Shown piece after piece: positions 39,237 through 49,792 of a DNA stretch of 64,000 nucleotides (the stretch's first letter is position 1; each line of letters begins with the position of its first letter). The DNA is from DASQZJ01 sp035638775 (lineage in GTDB: Bacteria > Pseudomonadota > Gammaproteobacteria > UBA5335 > SLRW01), in the NCBI GenBank assembly GCA_035638775.1, contig DASQZJ010000014.1, positions 1 through 64,000 of the forward strand, read 5' to 3'. Below the pieces are notes generated by a model, which was not told the DNA's origin, ran no database searches, and saw only the letters and a list, made by a program, of their open reading frames with translations. A program made the translations under genes and the position numbers.

Positions 39237-40550
39237 TTAGAAAAACCGCTCCAGACTCACCTCCGCCCAGCCGCGGTGGTAGCTATCCGAGGCGAAATTC
39301 GAGTTGTCCTCCTCGTAGCCGAGCTGCAGCGCCGTGCGCCACTTGCCCGCGAAATCCCGGTGCAGGCCGAACTGGAGCATCGGTCGGCGATCGGTACGGT
39401 TCTTCGTGACCAGGCTGCCGGCCACGACCCGCGTGTCCGGGTCGCGGTAAACGCTGTACTGCCACGACAGTCTCGCACTGGCGACGATGCCGGCTGCCAC
39501 GGGGTGGCTGTAGCGCACCCCCAGGGTCTGGCGCACCGGTGAGAAGCTCAGGAAGACGGGGCCCTGGCGCAGGTCCCGGCGGCGGTTGAGCTCGAAGGTG
39601 TACCACAGCTGCCAGCCGGATGCGCCCGCCGGGGCACCGAAGCTTCCGCGGAGCTCCTGGCGCCAGCCGTCCAGGTAGCCGTAGCCGCTGCCGCCGAGAA
39701 TACGGACGAAGCGATAGCGGAGCGCGAGGCGCAGGCCGTCGGTAACCGGGCGGGCTCCGCGCAACGTCAGGCCGGCCGTGCGCTCCAGCTCCCGGCCGCC
39801 GAAGTCGACCCGTCCGACCCCGGCACGCGCACGTGTCTGCCAGTTGCCCAGTGGCCGGGTCCCCTCCACGCTCAGTGCGTAGCTGCCCAGGTCATAGCCC
39901 GACAATCCCGCGTAGCGCCGGGTATCCAGCGCCCCCAACACCCGCACGCCGCTCTGCCAGTCGCCGTGGACCAGGCCCTGCCCGGCCAGTAGAAGTCCCC
40001 CGTAGGCGGCGCCCTTGCGGCTGGCGGAGATCACCTGGTTGTCGCTGGCCAGGATCGCGTTGTCGTCGTAACCCGCGGAGAGCCGGGCCAGGCCGTACCA
40101 GCGGCGCGTCCCCGGCAGGCGGCCGAGCATCCGCTCGGCGAGCTGTCTCAGGGTCTTCGTCTCGGCCGTCTTTCTGGCCCGGTCGAACCAGTAGCGGGCG
40201 GCGCCGTGGCGGCCCTCCCGGTACGCCACCAGGCCGAGATTGTAGTAGCTCAGCGCGGCCATGCCGGGGGAGCCGGCGGACTTCAGGAAGGCATCCCGGG
40301 CCTGCGGATAGCGACCGAGGTGGTAATACGTCACCCCCAGGTTGTAGTACAGGGCGGCGGAGTGCATGCCGGCCTGCTCTGCACGCAGGAAATCGGAAAG
40401 GGCGGAGCGGTAGCGGTGCCCGTGGAACGCCGCGATGCCGTCCCGGAATGCCTGGTCGGCGGTCGTCCCCTGCGCCCGGGCCGGCAAGCCGTGCAGCAGG
40501 GACAGCAGGGCGATGGCAACGGCCAGCGCCAGGGTTCTGGAAGCCGACAT
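39237..40550 (-). CDS. TPR and outer-membrane beta-barrel protein
   Basis: The 437-residue protein has a signal peptide (to about residue 27). It then has three TPR-like repeats (GIAAFHGHRYRSALSDFLRA, ALYYNLGVTYYHLGRYPQA, ALSYYNLGLVAYREGRH) and a C-terminal half of amphipathic beta-strands ending in Phe, as in outer-membrane proteins. The TPR-plus-barrel layout recalls Slam-type surface-lipoprotein assembly factors, but sequence membership is not shown. It is the last gene of the minus-strand unit begun by the ECF sigma factor. I chose the ATG directly before the signal peptide. Confidence 0.6.
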   Translation of the reverse strand: MSASRTLALAVAIALLSLLHGLPARAQGTTADQAFRDGIAAFHGHRYRSALSDFLRAEQAGMHSAALYYNLGVTYYHLGRYPQARDAFLKSAGSPGMAALSYYNLGLVAYREGRHGAARYWFDRARKTAETKTLRQLAERMLGRLPGTRRWYGLARLSAGYDDNAILASDNQVISASRKGAAYGGLLLAGQGLVHGDWQSGVRVLGALDTRRYAGLSGYDLGSYALSVEGTRPLGNWQTRARAGVGRVDFGGRELERTAGLTLRGARPVTDGLRLALRYRFVRILGGSGYGYLDGWRQELRGSFGAPAGASGWQLWYTFELNRRRDLRQGPVFLSFSPVRQTLGVRYSHPVAAGIVASARLSWQYSVYRDPDTRVVAGSLVTKNRTDRRPMLQFGLHRDFAGKWRTALQLGYEEDNSNFASDSYHRGWAEVSLERFF

Positions 40551-40759
40551 GAAATCCCCGTCTTCTTGCGCCGGCCCCCGCGTTCCGGCGACCGAAGGTG
40601 CGACTCGATCTCGCGACCCTGACGGGCCGATGCTCCCGACGATACGGCGGGCAGGCTCCACCGGGGAACCCGCCCGTCAAGGGATGTCTGCCGATTATAC
40701 GGATAGCGGCGCGCCCGGGGGAAATCCAGGGACCCCGGACCCGGGGCGCGCCGTGAGGA

Positions 40760-41278
40760 TCAGTTGTCGGAGCCGCCGGAGGGCTGCAGCAGGTTGTTGA
40801 GCAGGTCCTGGGTCTGCTGCTCCACGTCCTGGGTGGTCTGCTTGAACTGCTGCGTGGTCTGGTTGAGATCCTGCTGCAACTGCTGCTGGGTCTGCCGGGT
40901 CTGCTGCTCGCTCTGCCGGGCCTGCTGCTGCGCCTGTTGCGCCTGGTCCTGCGCCTGTTGCGCCTGCTGCCGCGCCTGTTGTGCGTTCTCGCGCATCTGC
41001 TCCGCGTCCCGGGAGCCCTGCTGACCCGATGACATCTCGCCCGCCCGGCTCCCGTTGTCCGCGCCCTGCGCGGCCTGCTGCGCCGACCGGGCTGCCTGCC
41101 GTGCGTGCCCGGGAAGGTGGATCTGGTCGACGAACTTCTGCTCGCTGGCGTCGTTCGGGCTGACCACCGTCATGGTCACGCCCATGCCCCCGTTGCCGGC
41201 GGCGGACGCCGCGAGCGGTGCCATGGCAATGGCCGCAGCCACGAGCGCCAGCACCTTGACGAGGTTGTGACGTTTCAT
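40760..41278 (-). CDS. exported Gln/Ala-rich coiled-coil protein
   Basis: The 172-residue protein has a clear signal peptide (cleavage near AASAAGNGG, residue 27). A long low-complexity region follows from about residue 60 to 165, in which Gln is the most common residue, in QQA/QQ/TQQ repeats with no Cys. The periodicity suggests an alpha-helical coiled coil. I do not recognise a family. It stands 25 bases after the anti-sigma gene, so it may be a major product or target of the sigma factor. A periplasmic or surface filament role is speculation. Confidence 0.7.
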   Translation of the reverse strand: MKRHNLVKVLALVAAAIAMAPLAASAAGNGGMGVTMTVVSPNDASEQKFVDQIHLPGHARQAARSAQQAAQGADNGSRAGEMSSGQQGSRDAEQMRENAQQARQQAQQAQDQAQQAQQQARQSEQQTRQTQQQLQQDLNQTTQQFKQTTQDVEQQTQDLLNNLLQPSGGSDN

Positions 41279-41303
41279 TGTCCTCTACCTCCCTGCCCGG
41301 TCG

Positions 41304-41963
41304 TCAGAGTTGCACGCCCTGAGTGCTCTCCGACGACGCGGACGGCTGGTTCTCCCCCGATACGCGCAGCCGTATGCGGATCTCCTTGACCTGGCCCTGG
41401 TGCTCGATACGGGCGACGAGCGTGCCCGTGCCGGCTCCGCTTGCCTTCAGCGGCAGCGACAGTCCGTTGCGTCCCTGCTGCAGGTGCCCCTTCCAGCGCA
41501 GGTCCCGCTGGCCCGGGTAACCGGCGAGCTCCACGTTGGCGGGCAGCCGAACCTCGAAGGTCACATCCTGCAGCGAGTGGCGCGAATCGAGCGCGAGCGT
41601 GACGGTCCGCTCACCCTGCTGCGGTACCAGCAGCACCCGGGAAGAGGGCTGCATGGACAGCCCCCAGCGCACGCCGACCAGGATGGCTGCGGCCAGGACA
41701 CCGGCCGCCAGCGCCGAAACCGCGGTCCAGCGCCGCCAGCGGCCCTGCCGACGCGCGCGCCGCAGCGCCTGCGCCGGAAAGTCCGGACGCATCGGGGGAT
41801 CGGGCAGCGCGGCAAGCTGCCGGCGCAGGTCACGGACCTGCGCGGCGTAGGTACGGCAGTGCTCGCACCCCTCGAGATGCTCCCGCATGGCGGCGGATTC
41901 GGACGGCGCGAGCAACCCTTCCTGCCAGGCGTCCCAGTTCAGCTCGAAATCCGCACACTTCAT
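41304..41963 (-). CDS. zinc-finger anti-sigma factor (membrane-bound)
   Basis: The 219-residue protein has an N-terminal ZAS-type zinc finger, HLEGCEHCR (H29, C33, C36, with C3 a further possible ligand), a membrane helix at about residues 86-103 and a periplasmic C-terminal domain of predicted beta structure. It should hold the partner ECF sigma factor inactive until a periplasmic signal is sensed. Its start overlaps the sigma stop by four bases (ATGA), the usual coupling for such pairs. Confidence 0.85.
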   Translation of the reverse strand: MKCADFELNWDAWQEGLLAPSESAAMREHLEGCEHCRTYAAQVRDLRRQLAALPDPPMRPDFPAQALRRARRQGRWRRWTAVSALAAGVLAAAILVGVRWGLSMQPSSRVLLVPQQGERTVTLALDSRHSLQDVTFEVRLPANVELAGYPGQRDLRWKGHLQQGRNGLSLPLKASGAGTGTLVARIEHQGQVKEIRIRLRVSGENQPSASSESTQGVQL

Positions 41964-42592
41964 GGCCGTCTCCTCTCCCCTTTACACGATGTTTCCAGGG
42001 TGAGGGTTCCCTCCCGGTCAAGGAGCCCACGGAGCCGGGCCCGGGCCCGGTGCAGGCGGGACTTCAACGTGCCCACGGGCACCTCCAGCGTGGTCTCGAT
42101 TTCCGCCAGCGTGAAGCCCTCCACGTCGTGCAGCAGCAGCACGGTACGGTGATCCTCGCTCAGGCGCGCCAGCGCCTGCTGCAGGGATGCGCTGTCGTCG
42201 CGCCGCTCGAGCGAAGCCTCCGGGTCGTCCGCCGGGTCCTCGCTGGCCGGCTCCGGGACGCTCCAGCCGCCGTCGGAGTCGGCATCCGGGTCCCGCGGCC
42301 CCCCGCCGATTTCGGCGTACACTACCGGGCTGCGTCGCTGGCGCCGGCCCCGGTCGATGTGCAGCCGGTACAGCACCCGGGCCAGCCAGGGCCGAAGCTT
42401 GTCGATCCCGGCCAGCTCGTCCCGCCGGGGATACAGTCGCAGCAGCAGGTCCTGCACCAGGTCCTCGGCGTCATCCTGGTTGCCGGCAAGATGGAACGCG
42501 AAGCGGTACAACGCGGGGATATGCGGACGCAGCAGCGCCTCGAACCCGTCGCCGTGGCGGTCGCTGCTCCACAGGCGGGTGATGCTCGCCAT
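41960..42592 (-). CDS. ECF (sigma-70 group 4) RNA polymerase sigma factor
   Basis: The 210-residue protein has sigma region 2 (ALYRFAFHLAGNQDDAEDLVQD, RPWLARVLYRLHIDRGRRQR) and region 4 (LARLSEDHRTVLLLHDVEGF, TLAEIETTLEVPVGTLKSRL). It recruits RNA polymerase to its own target promoters. The adjacent anti-sigma, Gln-rich exported protein and TPR-barrel protein probably form its local regulon. The acidic linker between regions 2 and 4 is about 45 residues, longer than usual. The signal is unknown. Confidence 0.92.
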   Translation of the reverse strand: MASITRLWSSDRHGDGFEALLRPHIPALYRFAFHLAGNQDDAEDLVQDLLLRLYPRRDELAGIDKLRPWLARVLYRLHIDRGRRQRRSPVVYAEIGGGPRDPDADSDGGWSVPEPASEDPADDPEASLERRDDSASLQQALARLSEDHRTVLLLHDVEGFTLAEIETTLEVPVGTLKSRLHRARARLRGLLDREGTLTLETSCKGERRRP

Positions 42593-42635
42593 GGACGCTA
42601 CCCGCGGGCGAGCATTGCCGGGCGGTGCACCGGCA

Positions 42636-43301
42636 TCACCCGCGCTTGCGCGCCAGGGTCAGTCCGTCCCCCAGCGGCAGCATGCTCAGGTCGATGCGGT
42701 CGTCCTGGTGCAGCCGGCGGTTGAACACGGCCAGCGCCTGGCTGTCGGCGTCGTCGGGCGCCGGATCCACCACCCGCCCGGACCACAGCACGTTGTCGAC
42801 CGCGACCAGCCCGCCCGGCCACAGCAGGGCGAGACAGTCCTCGAAATAGTCGCCGTACCCCTCCTTGTCCGCATCGATGAAGGCGAAATCGTAGCTGCCG
42901 TCCTCGCCGGCGCGGCGCAGCGCTTGCAGGGTCTGCCGGGCGGGCGCCAGGCGCAGATCGATGCGGTCGGCAACTGCCGCGCGTTCCCAGTAGGTGCGCG
43001 CCACCGCGGTCCACTCCTCGCTGGTGTCGCAGGCCACGACGCGCCCGTCGGCGGGCAGCGCAAGCGCCGTCACCAGCGCGCTGTAACCGGTGAATACTCC
43101 GATCTCGATGGTACGCCGGGCCTGCAGAAGCCGCAGCAGCAGCCCGAGGAACTGGCCCTGCTCCGGCGATATCTGCATCCCGGCGTAGCGCATGCGCGCG
43201 GTTTCCTCCCGCAGCTCGCACAGGATCGCCGGCTCACGCAGGGAGACGGAGAGAAGATACTCGTGCAGCTCGTCGTCGAGGGCGATGGTGCGTCTGTTCA
43301 T
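42636..43301 (-). CDS. SAM-dependent O-methyltransferase (class I, caffeoyl-CoA type)
   Basis: The 221-residue protein has TIEIGVFTGYSALVTALALP (motif I), a central FAFIDADKEGYGDYFE and VDNVLWSGRVVDP, the set found in cation-dependent O-methyltransferases. The metal-binding Asp residues are kept. It should methylate a catechol-like hydroxyl, but the substrate is unknown. AGGAGC precedes the ATG. It lies upstream of the sigma gene on the same strand with a 43-base gap. Confidence 0.88.
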   Translation of the reverse strand: MNRRTIALDDELHEYLLSVSLREPAILCELREETARMRYAGMQISPEQGQFLGLLLRLLQARRTIEIGVFTGYSALVTALALPADGRVVACDTSEEWTAVARTYWERAAVADRIDLRLAPARQTLQALRRAGEDGSYDFAFIDADKEGYGDYFEDCLALLWPGGLVAVDNVLWSGRVVDPAPDDADSQALAVFNRRLHQDDRIDLSMLPLGDGLTLARKRG

Positions 43302-43419
43302 GGCCGAAGCTCCTGTATCCGGGCCCGTCGAGGGCCGGCCGTGCCGGCAGCATGTCCACACCCCCACGCCGGTCGCGCTCCATCGCATACCGGCGGCATC
43401 GCGCGGCGGAGGGTCGCCC

Positions 43420-44679
<1,260 letters not shown>

Positions 44680-44920
44680 GCTGGTGACTCGAAAACCAAT
44701 GGCAGCCTATACGAGTAGTCGGAGACACAGCGCGGTCACGGGCCGACGGCCGGAATCCGAAGGAGGGTGGTATTGGGGTAAACGCTATTCGGTCTGGAAT
44801 TTTCCGAAAGTTATCATGCCGCTCCGCAGGGGTCCACCCGCATGGACACCCTGCTTTCCGCGGGCCGCCTCGCGGCCTTGTCGCTACGAATTCCGCCGGG
44901 TGGTACCCCGGTGGAGGACA

Positions 44921-45247
44921 TCAGATGTTGCTGTCGAGAAAGGCGGTCAACTGGGACTTCGACAATGCCCCGACCTTGGTCGCCTCCACGTTGCCGCCCT
45001 TGAACAGCATCAGGGTCGGGATCCCCCGGATGCCGTACTTCGGCGGCGTGTTCGGATTCTCGTCTATGTTGAGCTTGGCCACCTTGACCCGGCCGGAATA
45101 CTCGTCGGCCACCTCTTCCAGGATCGGGGCAATCATCTTGCAGGGGCCGCACCACTCCGCCCAGTAGTCGACCAGCACCGGCTCATCCGAGTTCAGGACC
45201 TCGTGGTCCCAGGTGCCGTCGGTGACATGGCGTATGTTGTCGCTCAC
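44921..45247 (-). CDS. trxA: thioredoxin
   Basis: The 108-residue protein has YWAEWCGPCKMIAP with Cys33 and Cys36, the buried Asp in VDYW, and the cis-Pro in IRGIPTLMLFK. It is the cytosolic thiol reductant. It sits upstream of rho and diverges from rhlB, as in E. coli. Confidence 0.98.
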   Translation of the reverse strand: MSDNIRHVTDGTWDHEVLNSDEPVLVDYWAEWCGPCKMIAPILEEVADEYSGRVKVAKLNIDENPNTPPKYGIRGIPTLMLFKGGNVEATKVGALSKSQLTAFLDSNI

Positions 45248-45514
45248 TCGCTAAACCTCCAGTTGCATCCGGTACGCTTGCAATCAGACGGGAATCTTGG
45301 ACAGGTACTGGAGCCGGGACGCCGGCAGCCCGAATGTGACGTCTCGCCCCGTTTAAGGCAGAATGATGGTGATTCCTGCCCGCATTTCAAGGGCCTTCGG
45401 TTCTATCCGCGTCCGGTGCGAGCGCATGCGTCAGGATTGACCGATATTGGATCCGAAAACCGGCTCTGTTTCAAGTCTACGCCGAGATTCCCAACATGCA
45501 AAGCACAGGCTCCG
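45248..45514. other. trxA / rhlB divergent intergenic region
   Basis: The 267-base gap holds the promoters of both genes. Patches of higher AT content occur near 45360-45380 and 45440-45470. I could not place -35 and -10 boxes with confidence. Confidence 0.4.
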
Positions 45515-46819
45515 ATGACTGACTCCACACACCTCACCGAAACCCCGATGGCCAGCTTCGGCCTCGCCGAGCCGCTGATGCGGGGCGTCCGGGACGCCGG
45601 CTTCGACCGGTGCACGCCCATCCAGGCCGAGACGCTGCCGCGCGCGTTGCGCGGCGAGAGCGTCGCCGGCCAGGCCCAGACCGGCACCGGCAAGACAGCC
45701 GCGTTCCTGCTGGCCACCATGCACTACCTGCTCACCCATGAGCCCGATCCGGGCCGCAAGCCCAACCAGCCGCGGGCGATCATCCTGGCGCCGACCCGCG
45801 AGCTCGCGGTGCAGATCCACAAGGACGCCCAGGTCCTGGGCCGCCATACCGGACTCACCCTGGGGCTCGCCTACGGCGGCACCGGCTACGAGTCCCAGCG
45901 CCGCGAGCTCGAGGCGGGCGTGGACATCCTCATCGGCACGCCCGGCCGGATCATCGACTACTTCAAGCAGAAGGTGTTCGACCTGCGCCAGATCCAGGTG
46001 GCGGTGCTCGACGAGGCCGACCGGATGTTCGACCTGGGGTTCATCAAGGACATCCGTTTCCTGCTGCGCCGCATGCCACCGGCGGAGAAGCGGCTGAACC
46101 TGCTGTTCTCGGCCACCCTGTCCTACCGGGTGATCGAGCTGGCCTTCGAGCACATGGACAATCCCTACGCGGTGCGCCTCGACACCGAACACGTCACCGC
46201 CGAACGCGTCCACCAGCGCCTCTACCACGTCGCCAGCGACGAGAAGATCCCGCTGCTGCTGGGCCTGCTGCGCGGCATGGAAGTGCACCGGATGCTGATC
46301 TTCGTCAACACCAAGCGCGCCGGCGACCGCCTGCTGGGCTACCTCAAGGGCAACGGCATCCAGGCCGAGGTCCTCTCGGGCGACGTGCCGCAGCGCAAGC
46401 GCCAGCAGTTGCTGGAGGACTTTCGTGCCGGGCGGGTCGCGGTGCTGGTGGCCACCGACGTGGCCGCTCGCGGGCTGCATATCCCCGACGTCAGCCACGT
46501 GGTGAACTTCGATCTGCCGCAGGACGCGGAGGACTACGTCCACCGTATCGGGCGCACCGCACGCGCCGGCGCCGAGGGCGACGCGATCTCGCTGTGCTGT
46601 GAGCAATACTGCTACTCCCTGCCGGACATCGAGGCGTTCATCGGGGAGAAGATCCCCGCCGACACCGCCACCGGCGAGATGATGGTCACACCGGAGCCGC
46701 CGGTGCCGATCCGCCGCCACGGCGGGCGCGGCAAGCCCTCCGGCAAGTCCGGCAACGGGCGAGGCCGGGGACGGCGCCGCCGTGGGGGCAACGGCGGGGA
46801 GCAGCGCAAGGTCGGCTGA
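45515..46819 (+). CDS. rhlB: DEAD-box ATP-dependent RNA helicase RhlB
   Basis: The 434-residue helicase has all core motifs: Q motif, AQTGTGKTAAFLLATMH, PTRELAVQI, GTPGRIIDY, VLDEADRMFDLGF, FSATL, and the HRIGRTARAG motif VI. The C-terminal tail is Gly/Arg-rich (residues about 400-430), a probable RNA or RNase E contact. The position divergent from trxA-rho and the close likeness to RhlB make it the degradosome helicase rather than RhlE or SrmB. Confidence 0.93.
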   Translation: MTDSTHLTETPMASFGLAEPLMRGVRDAGFDRCTPIQAETLPRALRGESVAGQAQTGTGKTAAFLLATMHYLLTHEPDPGRKPNQPRAIILAPTRELAVQIHKDAQVLGRHTGLTLGLAYGGTGYESQRRELEAGVDILIGTPGRIIDYFKQKVFDLRQIQVAVLDEADRMFDLGFIKDIRFLLRRMPPAEKRLNLLFSATLSYRVIELAFEHMDNPYAVRLDTEHVTAERVHQRLYHVASDEKIPLLLGLLRGMEVHRMLIFVNTKRAGDRLLGYLKGNGIQAEVLSGDVPQRKRQQLLEDFRAGRVAVLVATDVAARGLHIPDVSHVVNFDLPQDAEDYVHRIGRTARAGAEGDAISLCCEQYCYSLPDIEAFIGEKIPADTATGEMMVTPEPPVPIRRHGGRGKPSGKSGNGRGRGRRRRGGNGGEQRKVG

Positions 46820-46829
46820 GACCCCGCCC

Positions 46830-47513
46830 TCAGGGCATGATGGCCGCGAGATCGTCCACGGCCGGTCGTCCCCCGGTATCGCGCGGTGCCGCACGGCTGT
46901 CCGGGCAGCGCACCGCCACCGTCCAGGCGATGCCGTAACGGCGCGCGGCATCCAGCACCCGCAGGTTGTCGTCGAGCAGCAGGGTGCGTGCCGGGTCGAA
47001 CGGCTCCGCGCGGCGCAGCGCGCGCCAGAAGGCATCGTCCTCCTTGGGCAGACCGTGGTCGTGGCTGCAGTACACGGCGTCCACGAGATCCGCCAGGCCG
47101 GTACGCTCGAGCTTGAGGGTCAGCGCGTCGCGATGGCAGTCGGTCACCAGCACCGACCGGCGTCCGCTGGCGCGGAGGGCCTCCAGGAAGCGCCGGGCGT
47201 GGGGCAGCATGCGGATGCCGTCCGCGATCTCACGCTTGAGGGCCACGAGGTCCAGTCCCAGGCGCGCCCGCCAGTAATCGAGGCAGTAGAAGTCGAGCGT
47301 GCCCGCCACGCGTGTGATCATCGCCATCAGCTCGTCGCGGGCGGCGGCCGGCGCCATCCCGCGGGACTCGGCCCAGCGCTTCGGCAGGTGCTCGGTCCAG
47401 AAATGGTTGTCGAAATGCAGATCGAGGACGGTGCCGTCCATGTCCAGCAGCACCGTGTCGATGCGGGACCAGTCGGGCATCCACGGGAGACGGCCGGCGG
47501 TTTCGCGCTGCAT
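46830..47513 (-). CDS. yrfG: HAD-family nucleotidase YrfG (GMP/IMP 5'-nucleotidase)
   Basis: The 227-residue protein has DTVLLDMDGTVLDLHFDNHFW with the catalytic Asp pair, then LDFYCLDYWRARLGLD, VLVTDCHRD and ARTLLLDDNLRVLDAARRYG. The match to E. coli YrfG covers the whole protein. It dephosphorylates purine nucleotides. Start choice lies between the ATGs at 47513 and 47480. It is convergent with rhlB, with a 10-base gap. Confidence 0.9.
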   Translation of the reverse strand: MQRETAGRLPWMPDWSRIDTVLLDMDGTVLDLHFDNHFWTEHLPKRWAESRGMAPAAARDELMAMITRVAGTLDFYCLDYWRARLGLDLVALKREIADGIRMLPHARRFLEALRASGRRSVLVTDCHRDALTLKLERTGLADLVDAVYCSHDHGLPKEDDAFWRALRRAEPFDPARTLLLDDNLRVLDAARRYGIAWTVAVRCPDSRAAPRDTGGRPAVDDLAAIMP

Positions 47514-47550
47514 CCTGGAGTGTCGCCACCATAGAGAAGGATTCGAACGC

Positions 47551-48360
47551 ATGCAGGATACCAGATCGCTGATGCCGGAAGTGGTACGGATCGCGCGGCG
47601 GGCCGGAGAGCGAATCATGGAGGTCTACCGCAGGCCGTTCACCGTCACCGACAAGGAAGACGATTCGCCGCTGACCGAGGCCGATCTCGCGGCGAATGAG
47701 ATCATCCTCGAGGCGTTGGCGACGCTGACGCCGGACATCCCGGCGCTGTCGGAGGAATCCGGCGAGGTTCCATGGGCGACGCGCTCGGACTGGTCCAGCT
47801 ACTGGCTGGTCGATCCGCTGGACGGCACGCGCGAGTTCGTCAACCGCAACGACGAGTTCACCGTCAACATCGCCCTGATCCGGGATCACCGCCCGGTCCT
47901 GGGAGTGGTGCAGGTGCCCCCCGGAGACCTGGTCTACTCGGGCGGCGACGGGCTGGGCGCATTCCGCCAGTGCGGCGCCGGCGACCCGGCACCGATCCGC
48001 GTCCGGCGCCTGACCGGCGGCCCGGTGGTGGCGGTCGCCAGCCGCAGCCACCGCAGCCCGGCGGTCGACGCGTATCTGGCGGCGCTCGGGAATTACGAAG
48101 TGACCAGCTGCGGCAGCTCGCTGAAGTTCTGCCGCATCGCCGAGGGCCGCGCCGACGTCTACCCGCGCCTGGGGCCGACCTGCGAGTGGGACACCGCCGC
48201 CGCCCAGGCAGTCGTGGAAGCGGCCGGCGGACGCGTGACCGACACGCGACTGCGCCCGCTGCGCTACAACCGCGGCGAAAGCCTGCTGAATCCACACTTC
48301 CTGGTGTTCGGGGATTCCGGCCGCGACTGGTCGGCGTACCTGCCCGCGGGAGAGGAGTGA
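47551..48360 (+). CDS. cysQ: 3'(2'),5'-bisphosphate nucleotidase
   Basis: The 269-residue lithium-sensitive phosphatase hydrolyses PAP/PAPS by-products of sulfate assimilation. It has SPLTEADLAANEII, LSEESGE, the metal-binding VDPLDGTREFVNRNDEFTVN and GPTCEWDTAAAQAVVEAAGG. AGAAGG precedes the ATG at 47551. It diverges from yrfG across 37 bases, as in E. coli-like genomes where cysQ, nudE and yrfG cluster. Confidence 0.95.
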   Translation: MQDTRSLMPEVVRIARRAGERIMEVYRRPFTVTDKEDDSPLTEADLAANEIILEALATLTPDIPALSEESGEVPWATRSDWSSYWLVDPLDGTREFVNRNDEFTVNIALIRDHRPVLGVVQVPPGDLVYSGGDGLGAFRQCGAGDPAPIRVRRLTGGPVVAVASRSHRSPAVDAYLAALGNYEVTSCGSSLKFCRIAEGRADVYPRLGPTCEWDTAAAQAVVEAAGGRVTDTRLRPLRYNRGESLLNPHFLVFGDSGRDWSAYLPAGEE

Positions 48361-48366
48361 GGGTCC

Positions 48367-48909
48367 CTACCGCCCCAGGCCGGGAAAGCGCATCGAGATG
48401 TCGCTTCCGGTGAACACCGAGCCCGGACCCCCGTTGCGGGTGAACAGCCGGATCATGGTGAAGTCGGGGTGCTCGCCCATATCGAACCAGTGCGGCATGC
48501 GCGCCGGCACGGTGATCAGGTCGCCCGCCACGCAGTGCACACTGTAAATGTCCCCGTCGTGATTCAGATAGAAGGTGGCCTCGCCCTCGGCCAGGAAGCG
48601 CACCTCGTCCTCCTGGTGCACGTGCTCGTGCAGGTACCGCAGACGCGCGGTCTCGCGGTTGGGGTCCGAGGGTGCCATGCGCACCACGTCCACCGACTGG
48701 AAGCCGTAGCTCTGCATCAGCCGGTCGATCTCCTCGCGGTAGGCCTCGATGATCTCGTCCTGCTCGGCATCGGCGGGGAGCGTCCGATGCGGCTTCCAGC
48801 GCTCGTAAACCACCCCGATCCGCCCCAGCGCCTCGCGGATGGAGGCGGCGCGGGTCTCGGCCAGGACGGGCTCGCCCTGCCCGTTGCGATAGATCTTCAA
48901 CTCACTCAT
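48367..48909 (-). CDS. mtnD: acireductone dioxygenase (methionine salvage)
   Basis: The 180-residue cupin has ligands at the canonical positions: His96, His98 and Glu102 in HEHVHQEDEV and His140 in MPHWFDMG. With Fe it makes the methionine precursor; with Ni it makes methylthiopropionate, CO and formate. Length and numbering equal those of Klebsiella ARD. No other mtn gene lies in the window, so the rest of the pathway must be elsewhere. Confidence 0.95.
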   Translation of the reverse strand: MSELKIYRNGQGEPVLAETRAASIREALGRIGVVYERWKPHRTLPADAEQDEIIEAYREEIDRLMQSYGFQSVDVVRMAPSDPNRETARLRYLHEHVHQEDEVRFLAEGEATFYLNHDGDIYSVHCVAGDLITVPARMPHWFDMGEHPDFTMIRLFTRNGGPGSVFTGSDISMRFPGLGR

Positions 48910-49170
48910 GGTCCCGATGAGCGTGTACCGTCTCCGACTCGGCCCCTGTGGGCCACTCCGGCGAGGCCGCCGGCGCGCCGCGGGGGCAGGGGTCACTGCG
49001 CCGCCGACGGGGCTCGCGGGCCGCCGTTCGACGGAAGGCGCGAACGGCCCGAGGCCGTCGTCAGCGCGCTCCGAGGGCGCGTAATGTACGCGAAGGGACG
49101 GTACAATTCAAAAAGCGGCCCCGGCCGGCGACGAAAGCCGCTTACCGGCGCGCTGCGCCGGGACCGCCGC

Positions 49171-49515
49171 CTACTCGCCGTTCGCGATCTGCGCGATCTC
49201 GTCCAGCGCCAGGTCCAGCTCGCGGGCGATCGACTCGACGCGCTTCCGGGGCCCGACGACCCGTCCGTCGCGCGCCGCCCGCTCGAGGTCGGCGGCGAGC
49301 CGGGACACCCGGCGCACCCCCAGGTTGGCACTGGCGGACTTCAGGTCGTGGGCCCAGCGCGCCAGGCGTCCGGCATCCGCCGCGGCAGCGGCTGCCTGCA
49401 ACTCCTCCAGCAGCTTGCTCGCGTCCCGGCGATAGACTGCGACCAGCCGCCCGAGCAGGCCGATGCTGCGCAGGGAGGTGATCACCTCCGGGTCGATGAC
49501 CGGCTCGTCTTCCAT
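49171..49515 (-). CDS. orphan Hpt (histidine phosphotransfer) domain protein
   Basis: The 114-residue four-helix protein has the Hpt site AHDLKSASANLGVRRVS with phospho-acceptor His56. It should pass phosphate between a hybrid kinase and a response regulator. No kinase or receiver gene is adjacent, so partners are elsewhere. GGGGGCC precedes the ATG. The 261-base gap to mtnD and the 277-base gap to the TetR gene hold no other credible gene. Confidence 0.85.
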   Translation of the reverse strand: MEDEPVIDPEVITSLRSIGLLGRLVAVYRRDASKLLEELQAAAAAADAGRLARWAHDLKSASANLGVRRVSRLAADLERAARDGRVVGPRKRVESIARELDLALDEIAQIANGE

Positions 49516-49792
49516 GGCCCCCACACCGTTCCGCCGTACCGCAACGCGCTGATCCGCTCCCCCTGCCGCCCGGCCGGGCACAGGGGCATCATCCCCACCA
49601 GTATGAGAAGCGCGGCTGCCGGAGTACAGGCCCCGCTCCGGCCGTGAGGGCAAGCCCGCGAGGGCCCATGATTTGCTTGCACACTGGCGAGGGGGGGCCG
49701 GGACTGGCAGAATCGCGTATACTTTTACGATCCGCCCGGAGCGGGGCGGTCATCGTATGCACCGCTGAAGCGACCCGAATACGGAATACATC

